Assembly: GCA_030447415.1 (NCBI GenBank) | Contig: JAUJOZ010000005.1 | Location: 62,001 to 126,000 of the forward strand | DNA length: 64,000 nt | Origin: Thermomicrobiales bacterium | GTDB lineage: Bacteria; Chloroflexota; Chloroflexia; Thermomicrobiales; UBA6265 | Direction: 5' to 3' | In this document: positions 37,385-46,262 of the stretch, piece after piece | Layout: every line of letters starts with the position of its first letter | Numbering within the stretch: the first letter of the stretch is position 1 | Made by a program: the position numbers and the translations under genes | The notes under the pieces: generated by a model | The model's database searches: none | What the model was told of the DNA's origin: nothing | Seen by the model: only the letters and a program-made list of their open reading frames with translations

Positions 37385-37957
37385 TCAGTCGCCGTGGCCG
37401 GCTGGAAACAACCCCTCGAACGCGGCCAGCACGTCCGCCGGCGCCACGGTTCCGTACTGATTCGTGGCACGCTCCAACCGCTCGGCGTCGGCGATCAAGC
37501 CAAGCGACCGCGCCAGCCGGAGACGACCGGGATCGAGGTCGTAGATGCGGCAGCGGTCGAGGGCGTCCGCGTCCTTCAGGATGACAAGCTCCAGCGACAG
37601 GTGTCCGATGTCACGGTCGTTCGTCTCATGCCAGCGGCAAAGCTCGGCGACGAAGTCGAGGTCTAACGCGGCGGTTTCCGGTCGCACCCCACGGAGGTGT
37701 TCCAGGACCCTGGCCGCCGAGCGCCTTCCGTGTCCGGCATCGATGCCGTCGTCAACGCGGCCGACGTCGTGGACAGCCGCCGCCCAGAGCAGCTCCTCCC
37801 GCCGCAGCGCACCGGGCGCCGCCAGGGCGTCGACCAACGTGGCGGCCCAGACCAAGACGCGGGTCGTGTGCGGGCCGCCGTGGATACCACGCGGGTTAAA
37901 GCGGAACCAGCCCTCCTCCGGTAGGTAGCGGGAGAGGTCTCGCGACAAAGAGGGCAC
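37385..37957 (-). CDS. HD-domain phosphohydrolase-like protein
   Basis: A 190-residue protein with an HD superfamily metal-binding pattern. HGGPHTTRVLVWA near residue 26 carries the first histidine, AAAVHDVGRVDDG near 60 has the His-Asp pair, and the segment EHLRGVRP and CRWHETNDRD has the later ligand histidine. These domains cleave phosphate esters of nucleotides or similar. It lies one base from the M20 peptidase upstream, so the two may share a transcript. The substrate is unknown. Confidence 0.8.
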   Translation of the reverse strand: MPSLSRDLSRYLPEEGWFRFNPRGIHGGPHTTRVLVWAATLVDALAAPGALRREELLWAAAVHDVGRVDDGIDAGHGRRSAARVLEHLRGVRPETAALDLDFVAELCRWHETNDRDIGHLSLELVILKDADALDRCRIYDLDPGRLRLARSLGLIADAERLERATNQYGTVAPADVLAAFEGLFPAGHGD

Positions 37958-37958
37958 C

Positions 37959-39308
37959 TCAGCTCCGCGCGAAGCGGTCCATGATCAAGCAGATGTGCTT
38001 GATGCCGCGGACGAAATCGTCGACGTAGATGTTCTCGTTTGGCGCGTGCGCCTGCGAACGCGCGTGGCCGACACCCGCGGTGCACGCGTCGATGCCGAAC
38101 CGGGCGCAGAGCTCGTACCAGGGCCCAGAGCCGGCCGATGTCGGCGAGACCACCGGCTCGGCGTCGTAAAGCTCCCGGTACGCTTCCACCACGACCTGCG
38201 CGATCGTGGCGGAGAGGGGGGTCCTCGCCGGCTTCTCCGGCCCGAGGAGGATCGCCTCGATGTCGCTGAACCCCTCGTCGTCGAGGTGCTGGCGGAGGAG
38301 CGCAAAGATCTCATGCGGGTCCTGGTCGGCCACCAGGCGCATGTCCACCTTCGCCATCGCGCGACTGGGGAGGACCGTCTTGGACCCCTGGCCGGTGTAG
38401 CCGCTCTCGATGCCGGAGATCGTGCAGGTCGGCTGGAAGTAATCGCGCTTCTTGAGCTCGATCCCCGTTAGGTCGAGGAGGAACCGGTCGATGCCAAGGT
38501 GATCGAGGCGCTTCGCCTCGTTGTCGGGCATCCGCTCCAGCGCCGCGACCTCCTCGGGCGTCGGCGGCACGACCTTGTCGTAGAAGCCGGGAATCAGGAC
38601 ACGCTCGTCGGGACCTTTGAGGCTGGCCAGAGCCCAGACCAGGCGCCAGGCGGGATTGGGGGTCGAGGTGGCAATCGAGGAGTGCTGATCCTGGTTAGCG
38701 CCCCGAGCGCGCAGCTCGACGTAGCAGATGCCCTTGAGGCCCAGGTAGACGACGGGGCGCCCCTCCAGGTCCTTGCCACCGAACTCCCAGATGCAGGCGT
38801 CGGCCCGGCAGAGGTCCGCGTGATCGGCGGTGAAGTGCTCCAGGTGGGGCGAGCCGATCTCTTCCTCCCCCTCGATGATGAACTTAACGTTCAGCGGCAG
38901 CCCACCGCGGACTTGCCGGTAGGCATCCACGGCGGCGACGCGGGCGGCGATGTTCCCCTTGTTGTCGGACGTGCCGCGACCCCAAATGCGGCCGTCCCGG
39001 ATCTCGGCCGCCCAGGGATCGCTCTGCCACAAGTCGAGCGGCTCGACCGGTTGAACGTCGTAGTGATTGTAGAAACTCAAGGTCTTGGGCGCGGCGCCCG
39101 CGACCTCGCCGTAGACGACCGGGTAGCCGCCGCGGGTGTCGTAGAGCCTCGCCTCCGCACCGATCCCGACGAGCATCTCCTGGACCAATGCGGCAGTCTC
39201 GGCCATGCCGACGTTCTGGGCCGCCACGCTGGGCTGCTGGACGAGACGCTGAAGGGCGGCGATATAGTGGTTCGCGTGCTCGTCAATGTGATTGTAAAGA
39301 TCGTCCAC
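37959..39308 (-). CDS. M20 family dipeptidase
   Basis: A 449-residue dinuclear zinc exopeptidase of the M20 (CNDP/DapE-like) group. Metal ligands appear as YNHYDVQP (His/Asp, about 81-88), GTSDNKGN (bridging Asp, about 113-120), EGEEEIGSPH (catalytic and ligand Glu, about 147-156) and the C-terminal histidine in PNENIYVDD context. A dimerisation domain lies between 200 and 300. It likely cleaves dipeptides in the cytoplasm. It is followed by the HD protein and preceded by a second M20 enzyme on the same strand. Confidence 0.9.
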   Translation of the reverse strand: MDDLYNHIDEHANHYIAALQRLVQQPSVAAQNVGMAETAALVQEMLVGIGAEARLYDTRGGYPVVYGEVAGAAPKTLSFYNHYDVQPVEPLDLWQSDPWAAEIRDGRIWGRGTSDNKGNIAARVAAVDAYRQVRGGLPLNVKFIIEGEEEIGSPHLEHFTADHADLCRADACIWEFGGKDLEGRPVVYLGLKGICYVELRARGANQDQHSSIATSTPNPAWRLVWALASLKGPDERVLIPGFYDKVVPPTPEEVAALERMPDNEAKRLDHLGIDRFLLDLTGIELKKRDYFQPTCTISGIESGYTGQGSKTVLPSRAMAKVDMRLVADQDPHEIFALLRQHLDDEGFSDIEAILLGPEKPARTPLSATIAQVVVEAYRELYDAEPVVSPTSAGSGPWYELCARFGIDACTAGVGHARSQAHAPNENIYVDDFVRGIKHICLIMDRFARS

Positions 39309-39500
39309 GAACCTCAGCTCCTCTCAGTTGGTAGCGGCGGATTGATCGGTCGAGAGACGGGGGCAGGATCCCGGTCTGGCACAAGCGATGACAACCGAGT
39401 TCACCGCTCGGCCGAGGGCAACGTTCTCCGTATGCGACCGATGGAAAGGCATTGGGGCCATCCACTGCACTCTGGGCAACGTCGCCTGGTTTTTTCGGTT

Positions 39501-40724
39501 CTACCAACCGGGTCCAATCAGCGCCAGGGCCGCGAGCGCATAGGCTCGGGTTGCCTCCAGAACCTCGTCGACGCCGACCCATTCGTCCGGGACGTGCGCT
39601 AGGCGCGGGTCGCCGGGCCCGTAGATGATTGTCGGATACCCGGCGGCCGCGAAGAAGCGGCCGTCACTCGCCATGCTGAACCCAGACAGCTCCGTGCTGA
39701 GACCTAGGTGACGGTTGGCGGCGAGCATGCCTTGGACGAGCGGCGAGTTGGGATCGCTCATGGTGGCTGGTCGGCCCTCAGTGGCGAGGCGGGATTCGAC
39801 GCCAACCCCCGGCATGCCGGCGATCGCCCGTCGCGCGATCTCGTCGATCTCCGCCACGACCTGCCGTGGGTCCTCGCCCGGCACCAGGCGGCGGTCGATG
39901 TAGACGGTGCACCGATCCGGAACGACGTTGCTCTTCACCCCACCGGCGACCATATTGACCGAGGCCGTCGAGTGATGGAAGTAGCGGTGGGTCCGGTCGG
40001 CGAGCCGCGGGTACAGCTCATCCTGGAGCGCCGCGACGACCCGGGCCATCCCCTCGATGGCGTTGGCGCCCTCCCACGGCAACGCGCCGTGAGCCGCGCG
40101 CCCGAGGACGGTGACCTCCGTGCCGGCCATCCCCTTCTCGCCGACGAGAACGCGGTTGAGCGTCTGCTCCCCGACAATGACGAAGTCAGGTCGGAGATGT
40201 CCCTCCTCAACCAGGAACTTGGTTCCGGCAACGCCGCTCACCTCCTCGTCAGCGACCTCGTTGACGACGAGGCGACCCCGGAGCGGCACGCCGCAGCGGG
40301 CCAGCGTCACCCCCGCCATGACCTGCGCCGTGACGCTCGCCTTGTCATCTCCCGCGCCCCGGCCATAGACGCGCCCGTCGACCAGATCGGCGGCAAACGG
40401 CGGGTGTGACCAGGCCGCCTCTTCGCCCGTGGGTACGACGTCGACATGGGCGTTGAAGCAGAGGGTCCGGCCGCTCGTGTCCCCGTACTCGGCGATCAGG
40501 TTCGGCTTCGTCGCGTCCCTGGCCTCTGTTCGCAGCGAGAAGCCTGCCTCGCGCAGTGACCGCTCGCAGACCGCGATCGCGTCGCGCACGTCCCCCGGCG
40601 GGTTCACCGACGGCACGCGCACCAAGTCCCGCAGCAACGCGATCGTCTCGTCCGCGTCGATCGCGTCCAGCACCCGCCGCGCGTCCCGCTCGTCGAACCC
40701 GATCGCCGCCTCGTCCGTCGCCAT
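39501..40724 (-). CDS. M20 family ArgE/DapE-type deacylase/peptidase
   Basis: A 407-residue M20 metallohydrolase. Ligands are FNAHVDVVPTGEE (about 80-92), GRGAGDDKASV (bridging aspartate, about 115-124) and ADEEVSGVAGT (Glu pair, about 148-157). The C-terminal GPGDPRLAHVPDEWV carries the final histidine. Such enzymes remove acyl or succinyl groups from amino acids, or act as peptidases; the exact substrate cannot be told. ATG 40724 was chosen because it gives the family N-terminus; the frame upstream to 41591 is antisense of the PfpI-like gene. It shares a divergent control region with that gene. Confidence 0.87.
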   Translation of the reverse strand: MATDEAAIGFDERDARRVLDAIDADETIALLRDLVRVPSVNPPGDVRDAIAVCERSLREAGFSLRTEARDATKPNLIAEYGDTSGRTLCFNAHVDVVPTGEEAAWSHPPFAADLVDGRVYGRGAGDDKASVTAQVMAGVTLARCGVPLRGRLVVNEVADEEVSGVAGTKFLVEEGHLRPDFVIVGEQTLNRVLVGEKGMAGTEVTVLGRAAHGALPWEGANAIEGMARVVAALQDELYPRLADRTHRYFHHSTASVNMVAGGVKSNVVPDRCTVYIDRRLVPGEDPRQVVAEIDEIARRAIAGMPGVGVESRLATEGRPATMSDPNSPLVQGMLAANRHLGLSTELSGFSMASDGRFFAAAGYPTIIYGPGDPRLAHVPDEWVGVDEVLEATRAYALAALALIGPGW

Positions 40725-40754
40725 CAGAGCCCTCCTTCGTCCGTCCGGCGGGCG

Positions 40755-40782
40755 AGTATACCCGGGCGGCCGACCGTATACT
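40755..40782. promoter_or_regulatory. Divergent -10-like elements as an inverted repeat
   Basis: AGTATAC (40755-40761) and GTATACT (40776-40782) form a perfect 7-base inverted repeat. Each reads TATACT, one toward the M20 gene on the minus strand and one toward the PfpI-like gene on the plus strand. They may be back-to-back -10 boxes or an operator. No clear -35 is seen on either strand. Confidence 0.35.
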
Positions 40783-40847
40783 GACGCGGCGGTCGCGGGC
40801 GTTCCGAAGCGAGGCGATGCCGCAAAGCCGGCCAACAGGAGGAGACG

Positions 40848-41387
40848 ATGGAGACCGCGAAGAAGCGCGTGGCGATGGTCTTGGCCAAGAACTACGAGGA
40901 TGTCGAGGCCACCGATCCCAAAGCGTTCCTGGAGCAATCCGGCGCCGAGGTGACCGTCATCGGCGTCGAGCGCGGCGAGATCGAGGGGAAGAAGGGCGAG
41001 AAGATCACCGCGGACGCGACGTTCGAGGAGGTGTCGCCTGATGACTTCGCGATGCTCGTCATCCCGGGCGGCGGTTCCCCGGAGAACCTCCGAATCCACG
41101 ACCCGGCGGTCGAGTTCACCCGCCGCTTCATGGAGTCGGGCAAGCCGGTCGCCGCGATTTGCCACGGACCGCAACTGCTGATCTCGGCAAAGGTGCTCCA
41201 AGGCCGCACCCTGACGTCGGTCAACAAGATCCGGGACGATGTCATGAACGCGGGCGGCGAGTACGTCGACGAGCCGCTGGTCGAGGATGGCAACCTCATC
41301 ACGTCGCGTGTCCCGGCCGATTTGCCCGTCTTTGACGAGGCCCTGGCTCGCGCCCTCGGCGTCGTCCCCGCCATGAGCGCTCCCTAG
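40848..41387 (+). CDS. DJ-1/PfpI family protein
   Basis: A 179-residue protein with the class I glutamine-amidotransferase-like fold of the PfpI group. The nucleophile elbow AAICHGPQLL (Cys at about 105) is preceded by LVIPGGGSPENLR (about 71-83). The usual glutamate near the start (NYEDVEATDP) fits the E-C-H arrangement. Relatives are described as proteases, glyoxalases or deglycases; activity is debated. ATG 40848 follows ACAGGAGGAG. It is divergent from the M20 gene. A short gap leads to the next gene on the same strand. Confidence 0.9.
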   Translation: METAKKRVAMVLAKNYEDVEATDPKAFLEQSGAEVTVIGVERGEIEGKKGEKITADATFEEVSPDDFAMLVIPGGGSPENLRIHDPAVEFTRRFMESGKPVAAICHGPQLLISAKVLQGRTLTSVNKIRDDVMNAGGEYVDEPLVEDGNLITSRVPADLPVFDEALARALGVVPAMSAP

Positions 41388-41401
41388 CGCTCGCCGGTAC
41401 G

Positions 41402-42418
41402 GTGCGAGCCAATCAACCCGGCCGCCTCCCGACCTGGACGGACGTCCTCCGACCGGTTCTGGGCGAAGCGGCCGCCCTCGTCCAGGCAAGTACGACCGCG
41501 CCCAGCTTCGACCCGGAGTTCGAGCGGCTCGCCGTCGACCCAGGGTGGGTCGTCTGGCTGGGGCACCCGCCAATACCCGACCTTGGCGCATTCCGCCTCC
41601 TCCCCGCGCCGCCGGAGCTGCTGTGGGATGAGCCCGCCCACGCGGTCATCACCGCGGCAGGCGTGTCTGCCGAGTACGCGCGCCGGCGGGGGGCGACCGA
41701 CGCTGAGGCGGTTTCGACGATGCTCCGGCGGGAGGGGCCGTTGGCGGTCGTCGTCCCGGGCGAGGTCCACGAATCGCTGCGGGCGCTGCTCGCCGAGCTC
41801 GAAAGCCTCCTCGGCGTCCCGCTCGTGTCCGGCACCCACGACCTTGGCGAACGCCTCCGTGACGTCCTCCCGTTCGCGGCGCGGGTCCGCGGCCACGCCG
41901 CGCCGGTCGGCCGGCCGCACGATCCGGCGCTGGCGACCCAATCGTTCGAGGTGGTCGAGCGGATCGGCGGCAATCCTCTCTCGTCGTTTGTTCTCCACCA
42001 CGAGGGGGAGCGGGACGGCGTCAGCGTGGTCGGGGAGTTCGGCGATCGGCTCGGCATCGAGATCGGCGTCCGCGGGGCGGGGATTGACCTGCCCGAGACG
42101 GCGGCGCTGGAGCGATTCGCCGCGGCCTACCCGGCCTTCCTCGACGGCGTCATCAGCCGGGAGGAGGGCCATTCGCTTGAGATCGGGTGGCGCGACGGCG
42201 CCCGGCCCACCGCCGAGCTGATCGGCGAGGCGATGCGCGCCTGGCTCAAGGCACTTGACGGCGTCGAGCTGGTCGACGTGCGCATCGGTTTCGCCCCACC
42301 GCACGGCCGCTCCGCTTACCTGACGGACATGCGCGCCCGCGCCGCCGCCTTCAAGGAGTTGCGAGCCGCGGCGCTCGCTCCGACTCCACCGACGGCGCTA
42401 CCCGGGACGGCTTCGTAA
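41402..42418 (+). CDS. Hypothetical protein, 338 residues
   Basis: The reading frame has strong codon-position bias and spans 338 residues from GTG 41402, 15 bases after the PfpI-like gene. I do not recognise the family. The sequence is alanine- and arginine-rich and soluble. It contains repeated acidic and hydrophobic helices, with blocks such as VSGTHDLGERLRD and EEGHSLEIGWRDGARP that could be structural, plus a C-terminal helix (DMRARAAAFKELRAAALA). No signal peptide, membrane segment or zinc motif is seen. It is probably a conserved lineage protein co-transcribed with the PfpI-like gene. Function is not known. Confidence 0.65.
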   Translation: MRANQPGRLPTWTDVLRPVLGEAAALVQASTTAPSFDPEFERLAVDPGWVVWLGHPPIPDLGAFRLLPAPPELLWDEPAHAVITAAGVSAEYARRRGATDAEAVSTMLRREGPLAVVVPGEVHESLRALLAELESLLGVPLVSGTHDLGERLRDVLPFAARVRGHAAPVGRPHDPALATQSFEVVERIGGNPLSSFVLHHEGERDGVSVVGEFGDRLGIEIGVRGAGIDLPETAALERFAAAYPAFLDGVISREEGHSLEIGWRDGARPTAELIGEAMRAWLKALDGVELVDVRIGFAPPHGRSAYLTDMRARAAAFKELRAAALAPTPPTALPGTAS

Positions 42419-42680
42419 GCCGTGGCTCCTTTCCAGACGCCGGCGGCGCCTGTTCCCCTGTCAGAGGAACGAGGAACCGAGGCCCTCCTCTGGCGGACGT
42501 CGGCAAGACCCTGGCGCCCGCCCCGGCCCGATCAGTCCGCCGTCGCGACTCATGGCGCCTAGTGAAGGCCGCGGCCCCATCACCCCGGCCCTGGACCCCG
42601 TGTCGAGGTTCGGCTAGAGTGCCCCACCGGCCGGCGGTCGGTTGTCTATCATCCGGTCCCCCACCAGCGACAGGAACGCT

Positions 42681-43547
42681 ATGTCCTCCTCCTCCGACAG
42701 CGCGGCGCCGGCGATGGCCGGGACCTCCGAGCCCGACGCTTGGAGCCGCCTCAAGGCGGCGCGCGCCTTTATCTTCGACATGGACGGCGTGCTCTATCGC
42801 GGCGACACCGCCCTCCCTGGCGTCGGCGACCTCCTCAACGCGCTGACCCTTCGCGAGCGCGGCTACATGCTTGCTACCAACAACTCCATGTCGACCCCCG
42901 CCAGCTACGTGACGAAGCTGGCCCGGATGCGGATCGAGGTACCGGAGGAAGCGATCCTCACCGCGGGTCTCGCCACGCGCGACTACCTGACCGAGCATTT
43001 GCCGCCGGCATCAGGCATCTTCGTCATCGGCATGCCGGCCCTCCGCGAGCAGCTGTTCACGGGGACCTCCTTCCATCCCGTCCAGTACGGTGAGGAACAG
43101 CCGGCTGCAGTCGTCGTCGGCCTTGACCTCACCTTCGACTACGAGAAGCTCAAGGCAGCCACGGCCGCCATCCGCGGCGGCGCCTTCTTCATCGCCACCA
43201 ACACCGACGCCACGTTGCCGACCGAACAGGGACTGGTCCCGGGTGCAGGCAGTATCGTCACGGCGGTCGCCGTCGCGGCGGGACGGGAGCCGATCGTCAT
43301 TGGCAAGCCCGAGCCGCTCCTGTTGGAGCAAGCCTTGCACCGCCTCGGGGTGCCGCCTGCAGAGGCAATCATGATCGGCGACCGCCTCGACACCGACATT
43401 GTGGCCGGTCACCGAGCTGGGATGGCGACCGTGCTCGTCCTGACCGGCGTCTCGACACGGGACGAGGTGCCGCAGGCGCCGGTCCTCCCGGATTTGGTGG
43501 TGACCGACCTGACGGCCCTTCTGGACGCCTACGTGATGGGGCGATGA
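42681..43547 (+). CDS. HAD-IIA family phosphatase
   Basis: A 288-residue cytoplasmic phosphatase of the NagD/pNPPase type. Motif I is FIFDMDGVLYRGD (aspartates at about 33 and 35), motif II is LATNNS (about 69-74), motif III is the lysine in IGKPEPLL and motif IV is MIGDRLDTDIVAG (about 236-248). The C2 cap domain of this subgroup lies between motifs II and III. Substrates range from glycerol and p-nitrophenyl phosphates to sugar and nucleotide phosphates; none is indicated here. ATG 42681 is chosen, starting a serine-rich tail before the core. Confidence 0.9.
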   Translation: MSSSSDSAAPAMAGTSEPDAWSRLKAARAFIFDMDGVLYRGDTALPGVGDLLNALTLRERGYMLATNNSMSTPASYVTKLARMRIEVPEEAILTAGLATRDYLTEHLPPASGIFVIGMPALREQLFTGTSFHPVQYGEEQPAAVVVGLDLTFDYEKLKAATAAIRGGAFFIATNTDATLPTEQGLVPGAGSIVTAVAVAAGREPIVIGKPEPLLLEQALHRLGVPPAEAIMIGDRLDTDIVAGHRAGMATVLVLTGVSTRDEVPQAPVLPDLVVTDLTALLDAYVMGR

Positions 43548-43590
43548 TGTCGCCTCGGGCTTCGGCGAGTCATCACTCGGGGTGCCAGCC

Positions 43591-44169
43591 ATGACCCCGG
43601 CGGCAGAAGCTGTCCTGACGCGTCTCTGGGCGGAGGACGCGGCCCAGCGCGCGGCCGGGTTGCCATCCGCGCAGCGAACCCGGAACATCGACCGCGAGAC
43701 CGGCCGTTTTCTGAATCTGGTTGCCCGGAGCACAGGCGCCAGCGCGATCCTCGAGATCGGCTCGTCGAACGGCCTGTCGACGATCTGGCTCGCCCTAGCG
43801 GCGCAGGAAGCAGGGGGTACGGTGGTTGGCACGGAACTCCTGCCGGAGCGAGCGGCGGAGGCGAACGCCAACCTGGCAGAAGCAAGGCTGAGTGATGTCG
43901 CGCGTGTGGTGCCGGGTGACGCCCGCACGACGGTCGGCTCGCTGGAGGGCCCGTTCGATCTGGTCTTCATCGATGCCGAGAAAGACGACTACATCGCCCA
44001 CTTCGGAGCCGTCATCGGCCTCGTACGCCCCGGCGGCCTGATCCTTGCCGACAACGTCGTGTCCCACGACCTGAGCGCCTACCAGGCGATGCTGCGCGCC
44101 CGTGATGACGTGGAGACGGTGACGCTGCCGCTGGACCGCGGATTGGAGTACACGATCAAAGTGGGATGA
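43591..44169 (+). CDS. Class I SAM-dependent O-methyltransferase
   Basis: A 192-residue protein of the catechol/caffeoyl-CoA O-methyltransferase type. The SAM site is ILEIGSSNGLSTIWLA (about 53-68), the acidic loop is VVGTELL, and the metal-binding motif is LVFIDAEKDDYIAHF (about 124-138) followed by LADNVV. The end RGLEYTIKVG is typical. ATG 43591 is preferred over GTG 43582. It follows the HAD gene by about 40 bases and is convergent with the solute-binding protein. The acceptor is unknown. Confidence 0.88.
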   Translation: MTPAAEAVLTRLWAEDAAQRAAGLPSAQRTRNIDRETGRFLNLVARSTGASAILEIGSSNGLSTIWLALAAQEAGGTVVGTELLPERAAEANANLAEARLSDVARVVPGDARTTVGSLEGPFDLVFIDAEKDDYIAHFGAVIGLVRPGGLILADNVVSHDLSAYQAMLRARDDVETVTLPLDRGLEYTIKVG

Positions 44170-44254
44170 CGCCGGGCCGAGCACGGTCGGGGATGGCTTG
44201 GAAGGGAGGTGCCGGCCCGGACGGCAGTTGTCCCAAGGCGCTCGCCCCGGGTCG

Positions 44255-44280
44255 TCACCGCACGGGGAAAAGTGCGGTGA
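44255..44280. terminator. Hairpin between convergent genes
   Basis: TCACCGCAC and GTGCGGTGA form a perfect 9-bp stem with the loop GGGGAAAA. It lies between the methyltransferase (plus, ends 44169) and the solute-binding protein (minus, ends 44300), so it could stop transcription from both sides. No T-tract follows on either strand. Confidence 0.5.
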
Positions 44281-44299
44281 ACACCAGGGGCCGCCGTTA

Positions 44300-45688
44300 C
44301 TAACCGGTCAACTCCCCCTCACGCATCATGAGGTCACGGATCTCGCTGTTGGCGTCGCTCAGCGCGTCCTCGCCACTGGTCTCCCCGATGATCGCCTGGG
44401 CCACGTAGCGACCGAGGATCTCTTCCACCCCGATGTAGAACTGGGTCCGCGGCCGCGGTACCGAGGTCCGCGCGGCGTTGAGCAGGCCGGGCAGGAACGG
44501 CAGCCGCGCGATCGCCTCGGGGTCCTCGAGCACGCTGGTCCGAGTGGCGGGGATGTTCTGCTCGAGGAGCAACCGTCGCTGCTGCTCCGGCGCGGTCATC
44601 CAGGCAATGAAGTCCAGCCCTCGCTCCGCATTCTTGCTTCCTTGCGGGATGCCCCAGAGCCAATTGCCCGTCATGCTGGCGGGAGCTACGCCTGCCTGGG
44701 CCGGCTCGGGCCCGACATCCACCAAGCCAACGACATCCGACAACTTGTCGTCGTAGATCTGCAGGAGTTGGTTTGGCCAGACGTCGCCTGACTGCGCAGC
44801 GCGGCCGGTGTACATGTTCGCGCTGAGCTCCTCGTGGCCCACATTTTCGACGCCGGGAGGCGCGAGCTTGGCCAACTCGAGATGGACCCGCATCGCTGCC
44901 ATCGCCTGGTCGGTTTCAAGTTGCGGTTCGAAGACCTCGTTCGATTGGAAGACGTCGACTCCGTGGCCCCGCAACACCGGGAGAAAACTGGTCGCGGCGG
45001 GATTCGTAGGCTGGCCGCGAAGCGCGAAGCCGAAGAGGCCGGCGCTCGCCCGGGCGTCCGCGATCACACGGGCGTTGGCGAGCACTTCGTCCCAGGTTGC
45101 GGGCACACTGAGGTTGAGCTCTCGAAGAACATCGCTCCGGTGAGCAAAAACCTGAACGTTTCCGATCCAGGGGATGCCCCGAAGTCCGGTGCCCGTTGGG
45201 AAGTCGCCCAACGCCAACAGTTCCGGGACGAAGTCGGCATCCCGCTGCAAACCCTGCCGCACCATCAACTCGTCGAGGTTCCTCAGGAAGCCACCCCCGG
45301 CGAAGAGCGGCATCCACGGGTCATCCATGCTGACGGCGTCATAGTCGCCGCTGCCCTGCGTCAGGCTGATCGTGAGCTGCTCGAGGAGCGTCTGGTAGGG
45401 CAGTCCCTGAGCGTTGACGGTGATGTTATGCGCGGCCTGGTACTCGTCAATCAGCGGCTGCGCCTTCGGCAGGTCGTCATCCAAGATCGCGATCGTCATC
45501 GAGCCACCGCCTTGGCGCACCGGCGCGGCGACCGCGGCTGGCGCCTTAGGCTCGGCCGAGACCCGGCGGATCCGCCCGCAACCGAGGACAGCCGCGCCGA
45601 CCGCGGCTGATCCTTGGACTAGACGCCGTCGAGTCACCTTCGTGCTGGAGCCTGAACCAAAGACAGCGTTGTCTTCGACGTCCATCAC
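44300..45688 (-). CDS. Extracellular solute-binding protein, family 1, Tat-exported
   Basis: A 462-residue sugar-type ABC binding protein. A twin-arginine signal (TRRRLVQGSAAVGAAVLGC, about 18-36) ends with a cysteine that could be a lipidation site. The body has typical MalE-like landmarks: QGLPYQTLLEQL, YDAVSMDDPWMPLFAG, NWLWGIPQGSK and IAWMTAPEQQRRLL. No permease or ATPase lies next to it, so it is an orphan or works with a distant transporter. The start at 45688 is an ATG. The sugar is unknown. Its nearest neighbours on the plus side belong to a different, ribose-type transporter. Confidence 0.88.
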   Translation of the reverse strand: MMDVEDNAVFGSGSSTKVTRRRLVQGSAAVGAAVLGCGRIRRVSAEPKAPAAVAAPVRQGGGSMTIAILDDDLPKAQPLIDEYQAAHNITVNAQGLPYQTLLEQLTISLTQGSGDYDAVSMDDPWMPLFAGGGFLRNLDELMVRQGLQRDADFVPELLALGDFPTGTGLRGIPWIGNVQVFAHRSDVLRELNLSVPATWDEVLANARVIADARASAGLFGFALRGQPTNPAATSFLPVLRGHGVDVFQSNEVFEPQLETDQAMAAMRVHLELAKLAPPGVENVGHEELSANMYTGRAAQSGDVWPNQLLQIYDDKLSDVVGLVDVGPEPAQAGVAPASMTGNWLWGIPQGSKNAERGLDFIAWMTAPEQQRRLLLEQNIPATRTSVLEDPEAIARLPFLPGLLNAARTSVPRPRTQFYIGVEEILGRYVAQAIIGETSGEDALSDANSEIRDLMMREGELTG

Positions 45689-46262
45689 TCATTCTCCTCG
45701 AACACCGGCGGCGATCCGCGTCGTCGCGGGGGGAGCATGGGGCATTCGGTCAGCGGCGCGCGGCAAGGACCGCGATTCGGTTCGCAACCCGTCCACCATT
45801 CCGCTGCAGATCGTGACGCTACCAGAATGCGGGCGTTCCGTCATCTCCGGTGTTGGGGCATGGGCGTGGACGCTCGCTCGCAGCGCTAGCGCGGCCGGTA
45901 CCAAGCGGGTAACATCCCGGCCGAAGTCCCTCTGCCACGACTTCGGGATGGCCGGTGGGCCGCCAAGCGGAATCTCCGCGTCCGTGCGAGCCTTCCCGTC
46001 CAGGTCGGTCGCAATGCTCGGCCGCAAACGACCAGCGCGGCCGCCAACGCGGTGCGGGACCCGCGGACGTTGGGGCGGCACTCCGACAGCGGGACGCCGG
46101 CCGGGATAGTGAAAGTGGCAGCCTGGCCGCTGACGCCACGAGGAGGAAGGAGGAGACCGACCGAGACCGACACCGGGACCTACCGCGCTGGGACCCCGAC
46201 TCGCCGCTCACCACGGGGGATCGCCGATGATCCGCCCGGAGTCATCAAAGGAGACGGAGACG
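45689..46262. other. Intergenic stretch before the ribose-type transporter
   Basis: 574 bases with no convincing gene. Frames on both strands are arginine-rich and overlap. It must contain the divergent promoters of the binding protein at 45688 and of the transporter at 46263, but no sound -35/-10 pair was found in it. Confidence 0.45.
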
